From positions 1 to 64,000 of the forward strand of contig DASRDU010000035.1 of assembly GCA_035652435.1 (NCBI GenBank): 64,000 bases of DNA, read 5' to 3'. Below are positions 53,158 through 62,441 of the stretch, piece by piece (position 1 is the first letter of the stretch; each line of letters begins with the position of its first letter). The notes under the pieces were generated by a model, which saw only the letters and a program-made list of their open reading frames with translations, was not told the DNA's origin and searched no databases. Source of the stretch: DASRDU01 sp035652435. GTDB taxonomy: Bacteria > Acidobacteriota > Blastocatellia > RBC074. Both the position numbers and the translations under genes were made by a program.

Positions 53158-53247
53158 CCGCTGTTGCCAATTAATTTCAGGCGGAAACAGGCAAAAGTGA
53201 GCCGCGCAGGCGCGCGCCATGCTTCTTTACCTGTCCCTGCTGGTTTC

Positions 53248-53454
53248 TTATTTGTTCTTCTGACTGGATCCGGATGACTTCGAGCCCATGCTCTGGCGCG
53301 AGCCTTTCCCGCTCTGGCCGCCCTGCGCGCTCTGCCCGCTCTGGCTACTCTGGCTGCTCTTGCGAGGGCCGGATGATTTCTGGCTGCTGCTGCGGCCCGA
53401 GCGCTCATTCATCTCGTCCATTTCGTCATCATCTCGTCGGATTGACTCTGCCAT
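53248..53454 (-). CDS. small Ser/Gln/Gly-rich disordered protein
   Basis: The protein has 68 residues. A charged start (MAESIRRDDDEMDEMNERSG) is followed by low-complexity SSQKSSGPRKSSQSSQSGQS-type sequence. GGAG lies 8 bases before the ATG at 53454. The composition resembles desiccation-type hydrophilic proteins, but no family motif is seen. A sigma-54-type site lies upstream. Confidence 0.55.
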   Translation of the reverse strand: MAESIRRDDDEMDEMNERSGRSSSQKSSGPRKSSQSSQSGQSAQGGQSGKGSRQSMGSKSSGSSQKNK

Positions 53455-53575
53455 ATGTGTTACTCCTTGTCTGGTTTCGGGTTGATGTCCGCGGCAGGAA
53501 AAACTGTCAGTCAGTTCACTTGCCGATAACTGATTTGACCAGGTTGCGCAACTTCGGTCGTTACCGTCATCTTGT

Positions 53576-53590
53576 GCAACTGGTATGCCC
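53576..53590 (-). promoter_or_regulatory. sigma-54-type promoter for the Ser/Gln-rich protein gene
   Basis: Leftwards: GGGCAT-ACCAG-TTGCA; GG-N10-GC correct, perfect -12, first -24 base G for T. The start near 53564 is 110 bases before the ATG. Otherwise the divergent gap 53455-53845 shows no gene. Confidence 0.45.
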
Positions 53591-53765
53591 GCGGCCCCGG
53601 GCAACTCGGGCGGGACTGCGGCGCGGACGGGCGGCCCCGCGAAACCCGGGTGACAGGATGTCATACAGCCGGCCTGCACTGATTCATGCCAGCCGGGTTG
53701 CAATTCATACAACCGCCGGCTGATCCGACCACAATCGCGTTTATTCCCGGCCGCCCCGCTCAGCC

Positions 53766-53780
53766 GGGTATGGGGATTGC
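53766..53780 (+). promoter_or_regulatory. sigma-54-type promoter for the hemerythrin gene
   Basis: GGGTAT-GGGGA-TTGC followed by A; GG-N10-GC correct, two mismatches at -24. The start near 53792 is 54 bases before the ATG at 53846. Confidence 0.4.
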
Positions 53781-53845
53781 ACATCTTCCGGCAGGCCGCC
53801 GCTTCTGTTCATTCATACTGAGTCAGATCACAGGAAAGGAGAGTC

Positions 53846-54316
53846 ATGAACGCTATCGAACTCTTGAAGGAAGATCATCAGGAAGTGATGAGATTTATCG
53901 AGGAATTGGAAGGCGCCGACGACGAGGCCGGCACCGACCCGACAGACACCGAAACCTACAATAAACTTGCCCAGGCGCTGAAACTGCACACGCGGATGGA
54001 GGAGGAAGTCTTCTACCCCGTGATGGAAGGGTTCAGCGAGACGCGCGAGATGATCAGGGAGGCTTACAAGGAACACGACCAGGTTGATCATCTGCTCGCG
54101 CAGTTGTCCACGATGGCACCGAATGAGGAGGAGTTTCAGGACGTGCTGGCCGAACTCCGCGACAGCATCGAACATCACGTCGAGGAGGAGGAAGGCGAAC
54201 TCTTCCCGAAGGCCGAGGAACTGTGCGGGCAGGAGCGACTCAACGAGATGGCGCGACAGATGGAGAAGATGAAGAACAGCCGCACCGTCGCCGCCACGAT
54301 GCGCCAGCGGAAGTAA
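53846..54316 (+). CDS. hemerythrin HHE-domain protein
   Basis: The protein has 156 residues, a four-helix bundle. Di-iron ligand motifs: LLKEDHQEV, LHTRMEEEVFYPVM, EHDQVDHLL and IEHHVEEEEGELFPKAEE. The HxxxE and Asp/Glu spacing matches the family that binds O2 or NO. It ends in a basic tail. AGGAGAG precedes the ATG. A strong terminator follows. Confidence 0.85.
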   Translation: MNAIELLKEDHQEVMRFIEELEGADDEAGTDPTDTETYNKLAQALKLHTRMEEEVFYPVMEGFSETREMIREAYKEHDQVDHLLAQLSTMAPNEEEFQDVLAELRDSIEHHVEEEEGELFPKAEELCGQERLNEMARQMEKMKNSRTVAATMRQRK

Positions 54317-54334
54317 CACTCTGTCCGGGGGATC

Positions 54335-54362
54335 GGGGGCTGATGACAAATCATCAGCCCCC
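54335..54362 (+). terminator. hairpin after the hemerythrin gene
   Basis: Perfect 12-bp arms (GGGGGCTGATGA and complement) with a 4-base CAAA loop, 18 bases after the stop. The following T-tract is short (ATCTTC). Confidence 0.7.
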
Positions 54363-54383
54363 ATCTTCATGAGGGGACGTTCA

Positions 54384-54860
54384 ATGGGTTCACAAGCATC
54401 CGGATCACAAACATCAGGCGCCGCCGAGGAGAGCGCAATCTCGGGACTCTACGAGCAGGTGCTGGAGTGCTGGAACAGGCGCAACGCCGATGATTTCGCC
54501 GCCCTCTTTGACGAGGATGGTTACGTCGTCGGATTCGACGGGAGTCAGATGAACGGGCGGGCGGAGATCGGGTCGGCCATCCGCCGGATCTTTGCCGATC
54601 ATCAGACGGCCGCTTACGTCGGAAAGGTCAGAGGGGTGCGTTTTCTGACTCCCGAAGTCGCCCTCCTCGGCGCGGTGGCAGGGATGGTGCCGCCAGGGCA
54701 GTCAGACCTTAATCCCGCAGTCAACGCGATTCAGACGCTCGTGGCCGTGAAGCGTGATGGCCGGTGGCGCATCGCCCTTTATCAGAATACTCCGGCTCAG
54801 TTTCACAGGAGGCCGGAACTGTCCGAGGCCCTGACGGCAGAGCTTCGGCAATTGCTGTAA
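54384..54860 (+). CDS. SnoaL-like/DUF4440 (SgcJ-type) protein
   Basis: The protein has 158 residues from the ATG at 54384 (GAGGGG 8 bases upstream). An NTF2-like fold is indicated by LYEQVLECWNRRNADDFAAL, FDEDGYVVGFDGSQMNGRAE, VAVKRDGRWRIALYQNTPA. Such small alpha+beta barrels bind small molecules; a few are enzymes. Ligand unknown. The gene is convergent with hsp20, separated by a strong terminator. Confidence 0.75.
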   Translation: MGSQASGSQTSGAAEESAISGLYEQVLECWNRRNADDFAALFDEDGYVVGFDGSQMNGRAEIGSAIRRIFADHQTAAYVGKVRGVRFLTPEVALLGAVAGMVPPGQSDLNPAVNAIQTLVAVKRDGRWRIALYQNTPAQFHRRPELSEALTAELRQLL

Positions 54861-54901
54861 TCAGTTCTTCTGTAACGTGGCTGATGAACAGTGACGGGAA
54901 A

Positions 54902-54940
54902 AGAAGAGCGCGGTCAGCACCGGACTGACCGCGCTCTTCT
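54902..54940. terminator. bidirectional terminator, 16-bp perfect stem
   Basis: Arms 54902-54917 and 54925-54940 (AGAAGAGCGCGGTCAG and complement) with a 7-base loop separate the convergent SnoaL-like and hsp20 genes. Confidence 0.85.
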
Positions 54941-54975
54941 CATTCAGGCTATAAGCTCCGCCGTCCAAGGCGGGC

Positions 54976-55581
54976 TCATTTGATTTCAATCTGACGCCGG
55001 TTCTCCTGGCGCTGCGGCGCGGGCATGGTGATTTCCAGCACGCCGTCGCGGAAGCTGGCCTGAGCGTTCCCGGCATTCACGCCCTCGGGCAGCGGGATGG
55101 TGCGGAAGAAGCTGCCGTAGCTGCGTTCGCTGCGGTAGAAGCCTTCGCGGTCCTCCTTATGTTCCGACCGCCGCTCGCCCTGAATGGTGAGCCCGCCGTC
55201 AGTGATTTCAACCTTCACGTCGTCCTTGTTCATGCCGGGCAGGTCGGCGCGGACGTGCAGCTTCCCCTCACGCTCGAACATTTCGACCTGCGGCGACCAG
55301 AGAGTCTGCGACGTGCCGCCAGTGCCCCGCGCGGGAAACTGGCCGAAGCGCGTTGAGAGCGCGCCGCGTCCCATCCCGAAATTCTCAAAGATGCGGTCCA
55401 CCTCTTCGGCGAAACGATTCATCATCAAGAACGGGTCGCCCACCCAGGACGAGATCCCGAACGGCTCGCGGCGAGCCATCGCCGGCGATGAGTCCTGCTG
55501 TGATCTGCTGACGGCCTGATTCTGCTGCCCCTGATTCTGCCGTGACGATTCTGATTCCTGCATTTCTTTGGCCTTTGCCAT
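54976..55581 (-). CDS. Hsp20/alpha-crystallin small heat-shock protein
   Basis: The protein has 201 residues. A Gln/Ser-rich N-terminal 40 residues precede WVGDPFLMMNRFAEEVDRIF, and the alpha-crystallin domain (about 105-195) shows LHVRADLPGMNKDDVKVEI and the closing FRDGVLEITMP. The C-terminal IEIK end resembles the IxI motif needed for oligomers. AAGGAGG precedes the ATG. It acts as a holdase on unfolding proteins. Confidence 0.9.
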   Translation of the reverse strand: MAKAKEMQESESSRQNQGQQNQAVSRSQQDSSPAMARREPFGISSWVGDPFLMMNRFAEEVDRIFENFGMGRGALSTRFGQFPARGTGGTSQTLWSPQVEMFEREGKLHVRADLPGMNKDDVKVEITDGGLTIQGERRSEHKEDREGFYRSERSYGSFFRTIPLPEGVNAGNAQASFRDGVLEITMPAPQRQENRRQIEIK

Positions 55582-55738
55582 AACGCTACCTCCTTGTCTG
55601 GATGAATATTGATGAGGGCGCGCAAGCGGCGCTGACTTCGCGCCACGGCGCGCCGCTGGTGAAAAGACCGTTTGGATGATTCAACCCGTTCGGGCGGGGG
55701 TGGAACTGACAGACCTGTGGGCATCATACGCCCGCGCG

Positions 55739-55788
55739 GGCGCCGAAGAGCGAATAACCCGAGTTAAGGTTATTCGCTCTTCGGCGCC
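55739..55788. repeat. 21-bp perfect inverted repeat, possible terminator
   Basis: GGCGCCGAAGAGCGAATAACC (here 21 bases at 55739-55759) and its complement at 55768-55788 enclose 8 bases. It lies 50 bases past the stop of the glycine-zipper gene, which it may terminate; the T-rich side faces rightward. Confidence 0.6.
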
Positions 55789-55838
55789 TTCTTTAACTTC
55801 GCTCTGTGATCCCCCTGGGCTGATGCCAGACTGACTGC

Positions 55839-57494
55839 TTATCGTAGTGCCTGACTGCCCGGAGCGCTCGCGCGGATCGTCAATTCAGTTCCGCTGCGCA
55901 ACTCCAGATCGTCGCGCCCCTGAATGAAGATGGAGCCCGCGCCCGCGCCCGCGCCAACTGCCGCGCCAATCGCCGCGCCTTTACCGCCGCCGGCGATCGC
56001 GCCGATGAGCGCGCCGACCGCCGCGCCGATGCCCGCCCGTGTCACCGTGCGGCTGGTCTGGCTGCTGTCTTCCTTGACGCTGCCTTCGTTGTCCACGCGG
56101 ACGTTGTCACCGTTCGGAGTGCGGACGCTTTCGATGTATCCGGCGAAGTTGTACGTGCGACCGTCGCGCATCCGGATGCGCTCAAAATCGAGCGCCATCT
56201 CGGCGCGCCCCGCGATGCGTCCGGATCGCGACACGTCTCTGACGATCCCTTCAATCACGGCGCCGTTATATTGCGACGGCGAACGCACGACCATGCTGAA
56301 ACGATCACCCGAGTGCGTGTTCTGCGTCGTCATGTCGGTGTCGAGGACGGCCACGAGCTGCGTCCCGTCCGGCACCGAGAATGAACCCCGGGCCGTGTTG
56401 CCGAATGAGCCGTCCCTCCGGTCATAGCCGGGGTATCGGTCGCCGCCGGTGTACAGAGGCGGCTGCATCTGCGCCACGTCCGAAGTCCTGTCGTAAATGC
56501 TCGTGACGATCACCGGCTGCGACAGGCGCTCGTCATAGATGCGGCGCGTCACCCGCAGCTGCTGCCCGTTGTTGATCGGGTCGAAGGTGACATGGAAATC
56601 GCTGCCCCGGTCGCCGGTCGTGCTGACGACGAGCTGATTGCCGGAGAGCGTGGAGCTGACGCGAATCGTGCGCCCTGATGGCATAGTCTCCGTCCGCGTA
56701 CTCCCGTCGGCCTCGAAGGTCATCTGCGGCGCGCGGGTTGACGCGAGCGTGATCGAGCGCCCGCGCCGGTCAATGGCGATCGTGTCAGGCGACTCCAGCC
56801 GTCGCGTGAGCCTCTCGCTGACGCGTTGCTGCTCGTCATATGACAGGCCGCGCGCGGCGCGTTCGACCGCCTGACGCGAATCCTCACTGCTCGAAGTGTT
56901 GAGGCGGTAAGTCCCGGTCAGGAGGTTCCCCGAACCATAGCGGCGGTTGTCGTTCGGATAATTCGAGTTGCCCCGGTTGTCATTCGGGTAGGTCGAGTAG
57001 CCGCGGTTGTCGGACGAATAACTACTCCCCGGCCAGGTGATGTTGTAGTAGCCCGCCAGCCGCGTCAGGTCGGCTCGCACTACATTCCAGTCGCGGACGG
57101 CGCCCGTCGCCGAACGCGACCTTTGCATGAAGCTGTCTATCCGTTCGGCACGGTTCAGGAGATCCTGAAGGCCGCTGGAGATATCACGCCGATACCGGAA
57201 ATTGTCGCGGAGTTGCGCTGCCGCACTCTGAAACTCGGTGACCGCGGTCCTCATCTCGTCTGACCAGCGTGAACCGTCGCTGCGGCTCGCGTTGAATGAT
57301 GTATCAAGGCTGCGACGGAACGTGTCGGCCTCCGTCGTCAGCCGGTTGAGTATTTGTCCTGCCTGCCGATCATTCGCCCGTGACGGGTACTGCGACGTGT
57401 ATTGCGCCGCGGCGCTGAAACCAGCGCCCGTCAAAGTCACGGCGAAGAGGGTCAGCAGAAGGGCCGGGATGTTGGATTTTGTTTTGTAAACCAT
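55839..57494 (-). CDS. secreted glycine-zipper protein, unknown function
   Basis: The protein has 551 residues. The signal peptide (about 1-31, ending FSAAAQ) is followed by a helical domain (about 40-150), then a short tandem YPNDNRG-type repeat (about 165-190) and a beta-rich domain (about 195-450). A C-terminal glycine-zipper helix pair is present (about 490-525, AVGALIGAIAGGGKGAAIGA, in part). The end suggests insertion into or against the outer membrane. AGAGAGG precedes the ATG. A perfect sigma-54 site lies about 125 bases upstream. No named family. Confidence 0.65.
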   Translation of the reverse strand: MVYKTKSNIPALLLTLFAVTLTGAGFSAAAQYTSQYPSRANDRQAGQILNRLTTEADTFRRSLDTSFNASRSDGSRWSDEMRTAVTEFQSAAAQLRDNFRYRRDISSGLQDLLNRAERIDSFMQRSRSATGAVRDWNVVRADLTRLAGYYNITWPGSSYSSDNRGYSTYPNDNRGNSNYPNDNRRYGSGNLLTGTYRLNTSSSEDSRQAVERAARGLSYDEQQRVSERLTRRLESPDTIAIDRRGRSITLASTRAPQMTFEADGSTRTETMPSGRTIRVSSTLSGNQLVVSTTGDRGSDFHVTFDPINNGQQLRVTRRIYDERLSQPVIVTSIYDRTSDVAQMQPPLYTGGDRYPGYDRRDGSFGNTARGSFSVPDGTQLVAVLDTDMTTQNTHSGDRFSMVVRSPSQYNGAVIEGIVRDVSRSGRIAGRAEMALDFERIRMRDGRTYNFAGYIESVRTPNGDNVRVDNEGSVKEDSSQTSRTVTRAGIGAAVGALIGAIAGGGKGAAIGAAVGAGAGAGSIFIQGRDDLELRSGTELTIRASAPGSQALR

Positions 57495-57618
57495 AATTCA
57501 CCTCTCTAGCCAGGATTTGCTGCCCTTCATTATTCAGCGGCGCGGTTTCGGCGCACCAGTGGGCAGCGTCACTGGAGGCTGAAAGTTCTGCCCGATTACC
57601 AGTTCACTTACTGCTACT

Positions 57619-57633
57619 GCAAGGCCGGTGCCA
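57619..57633 (-). promoter_or_regulatory. perfect sigma-54 promoter for the glycine-zipper gene
   Basis: Leftwards: TGGCAC-CGGCC-TTGC followed by A, full consensus with GG-N10-GC. The predicted start is near 57607, 113 bases before the ATG at 57494. The rest of the gap 57495-57993 shows no convincing gene. Confidence 0.72.
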
Positions 57634-57993
57634 TTCGCGCACGACGGCCTCCCGCCGCAGAGGCTTTTGGAAGCGAGGAGGGTTGGGAGTGTGTCAGATT
57701 GAAGTAATATAAAAATGCGGTGTGCGATGCAGTTGCCCGGTGAGGAGGAGGCCGCCGGCCAAACTTGTGACGGGAAATATTGACACCCGCGGGCAGGCTG
57801 CCTTAGCCTCAATGTCGCAACGCGCTTTATCTTTCAATCAAAGCGCCTGCGGACCTTACCTCATTAGAGACGCGACAAGCCGAATCAGTGCCACGAGACG
57901 AGAAGGCAGGCGACTGCCGATTGATCTTTATACTGACTGCCGGATAACTCCGTGGACATCCGGCGGCCCACGAAAGGCCAAGGAGAAACAGGC

Positions 57994-58761
57994 ATGACTC
58001 CCCTCAAAGCTTTGCTGACTCTGGTTCTCCCACTGATCCTCGTCCCCGCGCTCGCCGCCGCGCAGGCGCAGGACGTGCGCACCCGCACCGCCGGCGATTA
58101 TTACAACCGCGGCAACGAGCGGCAGAAGCAGCGTGACCTGACGGGCGCGATTGAGGACTACACTTTCGCCATCACCTTCGACCCGCAGTTCGCCCGCGCC
58201 TGGAACAACCGCGGCGTGGTGCGGTATCTGATCGGTGAATTCGACGAGGCCATCGCCGACTGCACCAAAGCCATCGAACTCAAGCCCGATTACGCCGAAG
58301 CCTGGAACAACCGCGGCACCGCGCGGCTCGACAAGGGCCGGCTCGACGAGGCCATCGCGGACTTCAATCAGGCCATCACGCTCAACCCACGATACACGGT
58401 GGCGTACCACAGCCGGGGTAACGCCCGGCAGGCGAAGAAGGAATTCGACGCCGCGATCAGCGATTACGGCCGGGCCATCGAACTCGACTCGCGCTTCGCG
58501 GCCGCCTGGGGCAACCGCGGCACCGCGCGCCGCGATAAGGGCGACCTGCGGGGCGCGCACTCCGACCTGGATCAGGCGATCAGACTCAGCCCGCAGCGCG
58601 CCGGCTTCTGGGCGCAACGCGGTCTGGTGCGGCTGCTGCTCGGCAGGGACGACGAAGCCGAACGCGACTTCGCCGAGTGCCTCAGACTCGACCCGCGGCT
58701 CAAGCCGTCGCTCGACGCGAGCATCAGTCAGACAAGACAGCAGCGCGCGGCGATTCATTGA
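57994..58761 (+). CDS. secreted TPR-repeat protein
   Basis: The protein has 255 residues from the ATG at 57994 (AAGGAG 8 bases upstream). A signal peptide (about 1-24, LPLILVPALAAAQAQ) is followed by six or so tetratricopeptide repeats, each with the A-x-x-x-F/Y-x-x-A-I pattern (AIEDYTFAITFDPQFARAWNN, in part; AIADFNQAITLNPRYTVAY). It is a periplasmic protein-interaction scaffold; partner unknown. Confidence 0.82.
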   Translation: MTPLKALLTLVLPLILVPALAAAQAQDVRTRTAGDYYNRGNERQKQRDLTGAIEDYTFAITFDPQFARAWNNRGVVRYLIGEFDEAIADCTKAIELKPDYAEAWNNRGTARLDKGRLDEAIADFNQAITLNPRYTVAYHSRGNARQAKKEFDAAISDYGRAIELDSRFAAAWGNRGTARRDKGDLRGAHSDLDQAIRLSPQRAGFWAQRGLVRLLLGRDDEAERDFAECLRLDPRLKPSLDASISQTRQQRAAIH

Positions 58762-58918
58762 CATTCCTCTATCCGATACTTCGGATGAAGGTCACGTAAC
58801 AATCCGAAAATCTGAATCGCCGGCCTCACGCGCGTGGCGTGACTGCACTCCGCAGCCGAGCGCCATGTGACGACTCGCCAGCGAGATACCTGTGCCGGCA
58901 GCCCGGGCGGCGTCCGAC

Positions 58919-58933
58919 TGGTCTGCCCTTTGC
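58919..58933 (+). promoter_or_regulatory. weak sigma-54-type site before the Oar-like receptor
   Basis: TGGTCT-GCCCT-TTGC, spacing correct, two -24 mismatches. The start near 58945 is about 120 bases before the ATG at 59064. The gap 58762-59063 is otherwise featureless. Confidence 0.28.
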
Positions 58934-59063
58934 CTTTCTCCGGGTCATCCCCCACATCCAAAACTCTCACTCACCTTCAATCAATCTGAAGAGCGTCGGC
59001 CGCCCCGGGTCGCTTCGGCGACGGCGGCGCGGGCTCGGAGTATGTCTGTACGGAGGAAGTAAG

Positions 59064-61933
59064 ATGGCAGCCACAGTCAAGAAGTTAAAGAAGTATGGCG
59101 GAGCAGCAGTCATCGTGTTGCTCTTCTTCCTGACCCCGGCCGCGGCCTTCGGCCAGAGCGAGGCCGGTCAGATCACCGGGAAGGTGACTGACACGGCCGG
59201 GGCCGCAATCGCCGGGGCGAAAGTCAGCGTCAAGTCGGTGGACACCGGCGGCGTGCGCGATAAGACGACCGACCCCGAGGGGTTTTATACCGTCGCGAGC
59301 CTGCAACCGGGCCTCTATGAAATCACGGTGCAGGACCAGGGGTTCGCCAACCGGACGCAGCGCGTGCAGGTGACAATCGGCGCGATCCGGAGGGTGGAAA
59401 CACAGCTCTCGGTCACGCCCGTGACCGGCGAGGAGAAAGTCCTCGGCGGCGGCGGCGTCGAAGTCAATACGCAGAACACGCAGCTGGCCGACCCGGTCTC
59501 GAACCGGCAGCTCCGTGAACTGCCGACCGTCACGCGCGACCCGTATGATCTGATCAGCCTCTCGGGCAACGTAACGGGCACGGGCACCGCTTCGGCCGGC
59601 GGCCGGCGCGACCCGGCTTACGCGATCAACGGCCAGCGGCCGACGGCCAATAACGTCCAGCTCGACGGCGGCGAGAACGTCACGAATTACACGACCTCGC
59701 TCGGCCAGCGCATCCCGCTCGACGGCGTGCAGGAGATGCAGGTCGTCACGACACGCTCTCGACGGTCGCCCGGCTCGATTACAACTTCAGCGACCGCAGC
59801 CAGATTTATGGGCGGTACGCGTTCGAGGATCGTGACTTTTACACGGGCGCCTTCTCCTTCAGCCCGTACAGCGGCTTCGACACGGGCAGCCGCGAGCGCA
59901 ACCACAACGCGCTCGTGAACTGGACGCAGAGCCTCTCGCCCGCGTGGGCGATGAACGCCAAGGCGAGCTATAACCGCATCAACCTCGCGCGTTCGCTCGG
60001 CGCACGGTTCGCGACGCCGCGGCTGTTCATGGGCAACTTCTCGCAGGCGAATATCGGCGGGTTCCTGACGGCGCTGCCGGGCGATCTGCCGTTCGACCCG
60101 ACGCTCAATTCGCAGTTCACCGGGCCGATCAACCTCTTCCAGGGGTCGCTCGATTTCAGCGGGCCGTGGCGCAACCAGCAGTTCCGCCTGGGCGCCGCCT
60201 ACTTCTACACCCAGGATAACCGCCGCGTCGGCTCGTTCCAGAACGGACAGTTCATCTTCGGCCCGAGCCTGCCGCAGGCGCTCAACAACCTGCTGCTCGG
60301 CCAGGTAAGTACGTTCCAGGTGGCCGTCAATCCGCAGGGCGCGCTGCCGGGCCAGACCGTGGCGCTGCCGCTCGCGCAGCCGGATTTCAGCCGCAGCCTC
60401 AGCTCTCACGACTTCTCGCTCTACTTCAGCCACAACTGGCGCGCGCATCCGCGCCTGAACGTGGTCTGGGGGCTGCGGTATGACTTTTATGACACACCCC
60501 GCGCCCGCAACGGGCAGGTGCTTTTCAACTTCATCCCCGGCGCGGGGACCGACATCTTTACCCAGGTGCGCAACGGGCAACTGCAATCGGCCGGGAGCCT
60601 GAGCGAGGGCAGTCTGTACAAGCGCGACTGGGACAACATCGCCCCGCGCATCGGTCTGGCCTGGGACGTGACCGGCGACGGCCGAACGAGCCTGCGCGCG
60701 GGCTACGGCATCACCTACGTCAGCACCTTCAATACCGTCGCTGGCTACTATCAGAGTACGCCGAATTTCGCCATCGTCTCGCTGACGGCGAACACCGGGA
60801 CGACGGGTGTGATCCCTCTCTCGACCGCGAACTTCGGGCCGCTCGCCGGGACGACCGGGACTGTCACGCTGCCGGGCACGCTCGTCCGCGGGATCGAGAG
60901 GAATATTGATACACCGTTCGTCCACTTCTGGAACGTCTCGCTCGAACGCGAGCTGGCCCGCAACACGGTGGCGGCGGTGCGGTACACGGGTTCGGCGGGC
61001 CGCGACCTGCTGACGGTTTACAACGTGAACCGGCCGGGCTCGGCGGCGGCATTTGTGGGTGACCCGAACCCGACGGCGAGGCTCAACCCGCAGTTCGGCC
61101 CGATCTACTTCCTGAGGAGCGACGGCCGGTCGAATTACAACGCGCTGCTCGTCGAATTGTCGAACAGCACGTGGCAGACCATCGGGCTGCAATTCTCGGC
61201 GCGCTACCGTTACGCGAAGGCGAACGACAACGTGCCGGCTTCGCTCGGGAGCAGCTTCGGGAATTTCGGCGGCAGTTTTGCGCCGGGGCTCGTCTCGCCC
61301 TTCAACCCCGACTTCGATTACGGCCCGGCGGATTACGACCTGCGGCACCGCTTCATCGGCAGCTTCGACTGGGAAGTGCCGTTCGAGAAGATCGGTGACC
61401 GCTTCTTCGGCGGGTCCGGCTCTGCCATCGCGCGGCAGGTCTTCGGCGGCTGGCAGCTGACGGGCATCATCAGCGCCAACCACGGCGCCCCGTTCACGGT
61501 CTTCAACTGTGCGGGCGCGGCGACCGCCGAGACGCCGTGTCCCCGCCTCGTGCTGACCGGCGAGATAGATCGGGAGGGCCTCGAAGGGTCGCGACCCGAC
61601 CCGAGCGTCCCGAATCGTTTCGTCTTCATTGACCCGGCGCAGACGACCGGCGGCGTCATCACACCGGGCAACGTCTTCGGGCCATTCCCGGCGGGGGCGA
61701 CGGGGCGGAATTTCTTCCGGGGGCCGGGATTCTGGAATGTGGACCTGGGAGTGGGTAAGCGCTTCCGCTTCACGGAAAATTCCAGCGTCCGGTTCCGCGG
61801 CGAATTCTTCAACGCCTTCAACCACCCCAATCTGTTCGTCCCGGCCAGCGTGGACGTCGGTTCAAGCAGTTATGTCCCGGCCTTTAAGAGCGGGCGGCGG
61901 CAGATTCAACTGGCGATGAAGTTCGTTTTCTGA
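59064..61933 (+). pseudogene. Oar-like TonB-dependent receptor, disrupted by deletion/frameshift
   Basis: The gene starts at 59064 (GGAGG upstream). A signal peptide ending AAAFGQ precedes a carboxypeptidase-regulatory domain (GKVTDTAGAAIAGAKVSV) and the first part of the plug (AINGQRPTANNVQLDGGENV, QEMQVVTT). At about 59748-59753 the reading frame shifts: the barrel continues in another frame from DTLSTVARLDYNFSDRSQIY to the end at 61933 (MKFVF). In related receptors the rest of the plug and the first barrel strands, roughly 150-200 residues, lie between these points; here they are missing. The rest is well kept, suggesting a recent event or an assembly error. Confidence 0.75.
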
Positions 61934-61953
61934 TCTGACCCGATCAGGTGGAT

Positions 61954-61982
61954 AAAGGGGGAGCCGGGGAGGCTCCCCCTTT
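61954..61982 (+). terminator. intrinsic terminator after the Oar-like receptor
   Basis: Perfect 12-bp arms (AAAGGGGGAGCC and complement), 5-base loop, T-run, 20 bases after the stop. Confidence 0.9.
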
Positions 61983-62322
61983 TTTCGGTCATGAGAATTA
62001 GTCGGAAGGGTACAGGAATGATGGAATTGATATCAGTTAGTACAGTCACTGAACTGATTTCATTCGCCGCATTATTTTTCGCTGTCGTTTCTGAGTACGG
62101 TCTTCGCCGAGGGCGTTTCAGGCGATCAATTAAGTCTTCAAATCAGGGAATTTTCAGATGTGTCATCAGGAAGTGATAATGTGGCATTCGCGTTGCTCTG
62201 TCAGCGTTCACCAGTGATGTCACTTTCTGGTCTGTCTCAGCTACGGAGAAGGGTGAACGGAAGCACCCGGTTGAGCCTGCTCGGGGGTGCAGGTTTGACC
62301 CCGTATCCTGTGGCGGAAAAGT
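61983..62322 (+). other. AT-richer stretch before a second terminator, possible small RNA
   Basis: No gene with a credible start or motif. The sequence is AT-richer than the flanks and ends in a strong hairpin with a T-run (62323-62380) oriented rightwards, which no known rightward gene requires. A short noncoding RNA is possible. Confidence 0.25.
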
Positions 62323-62380
62323 CTGCCTGCCTTGCCGGCTGAAGAGGAAAGCAGCCCGGTAAGGCAGGCAGTATTTTTTT
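62323..62380. terminator. strong hairpin with T-run
   Basis: CTGCCTGCCTTGCCGGCT (62323-62340) pairs with 62353-62371 with minor mismatch, followed by TATTTTTTT. It can end a rightward transcript; read leftwards it may serve the receptor gene that stops at 62442. Confidence 0.7.
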
Positions 62381-62441
62381 CGGGACAGCCCGGTTGTTAG
62401 TCATCACACAGGATCAGGTCACATCTCAACCGCAATCCGAC

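Noticed and set aside
57534..57812. A 92-codon leftward frame upstream of the glycine-zipper gene.
   Set aside because: It overlaps a perfect sigma-54 site, lacks a ribosome site and has no recognisable motif.
59687..61825. A 712-codon open frame antisense to the receptor.
   Set aside because: Arg/Val/Glu-rich with no motif; it mirrors the codon bias of the true gene.
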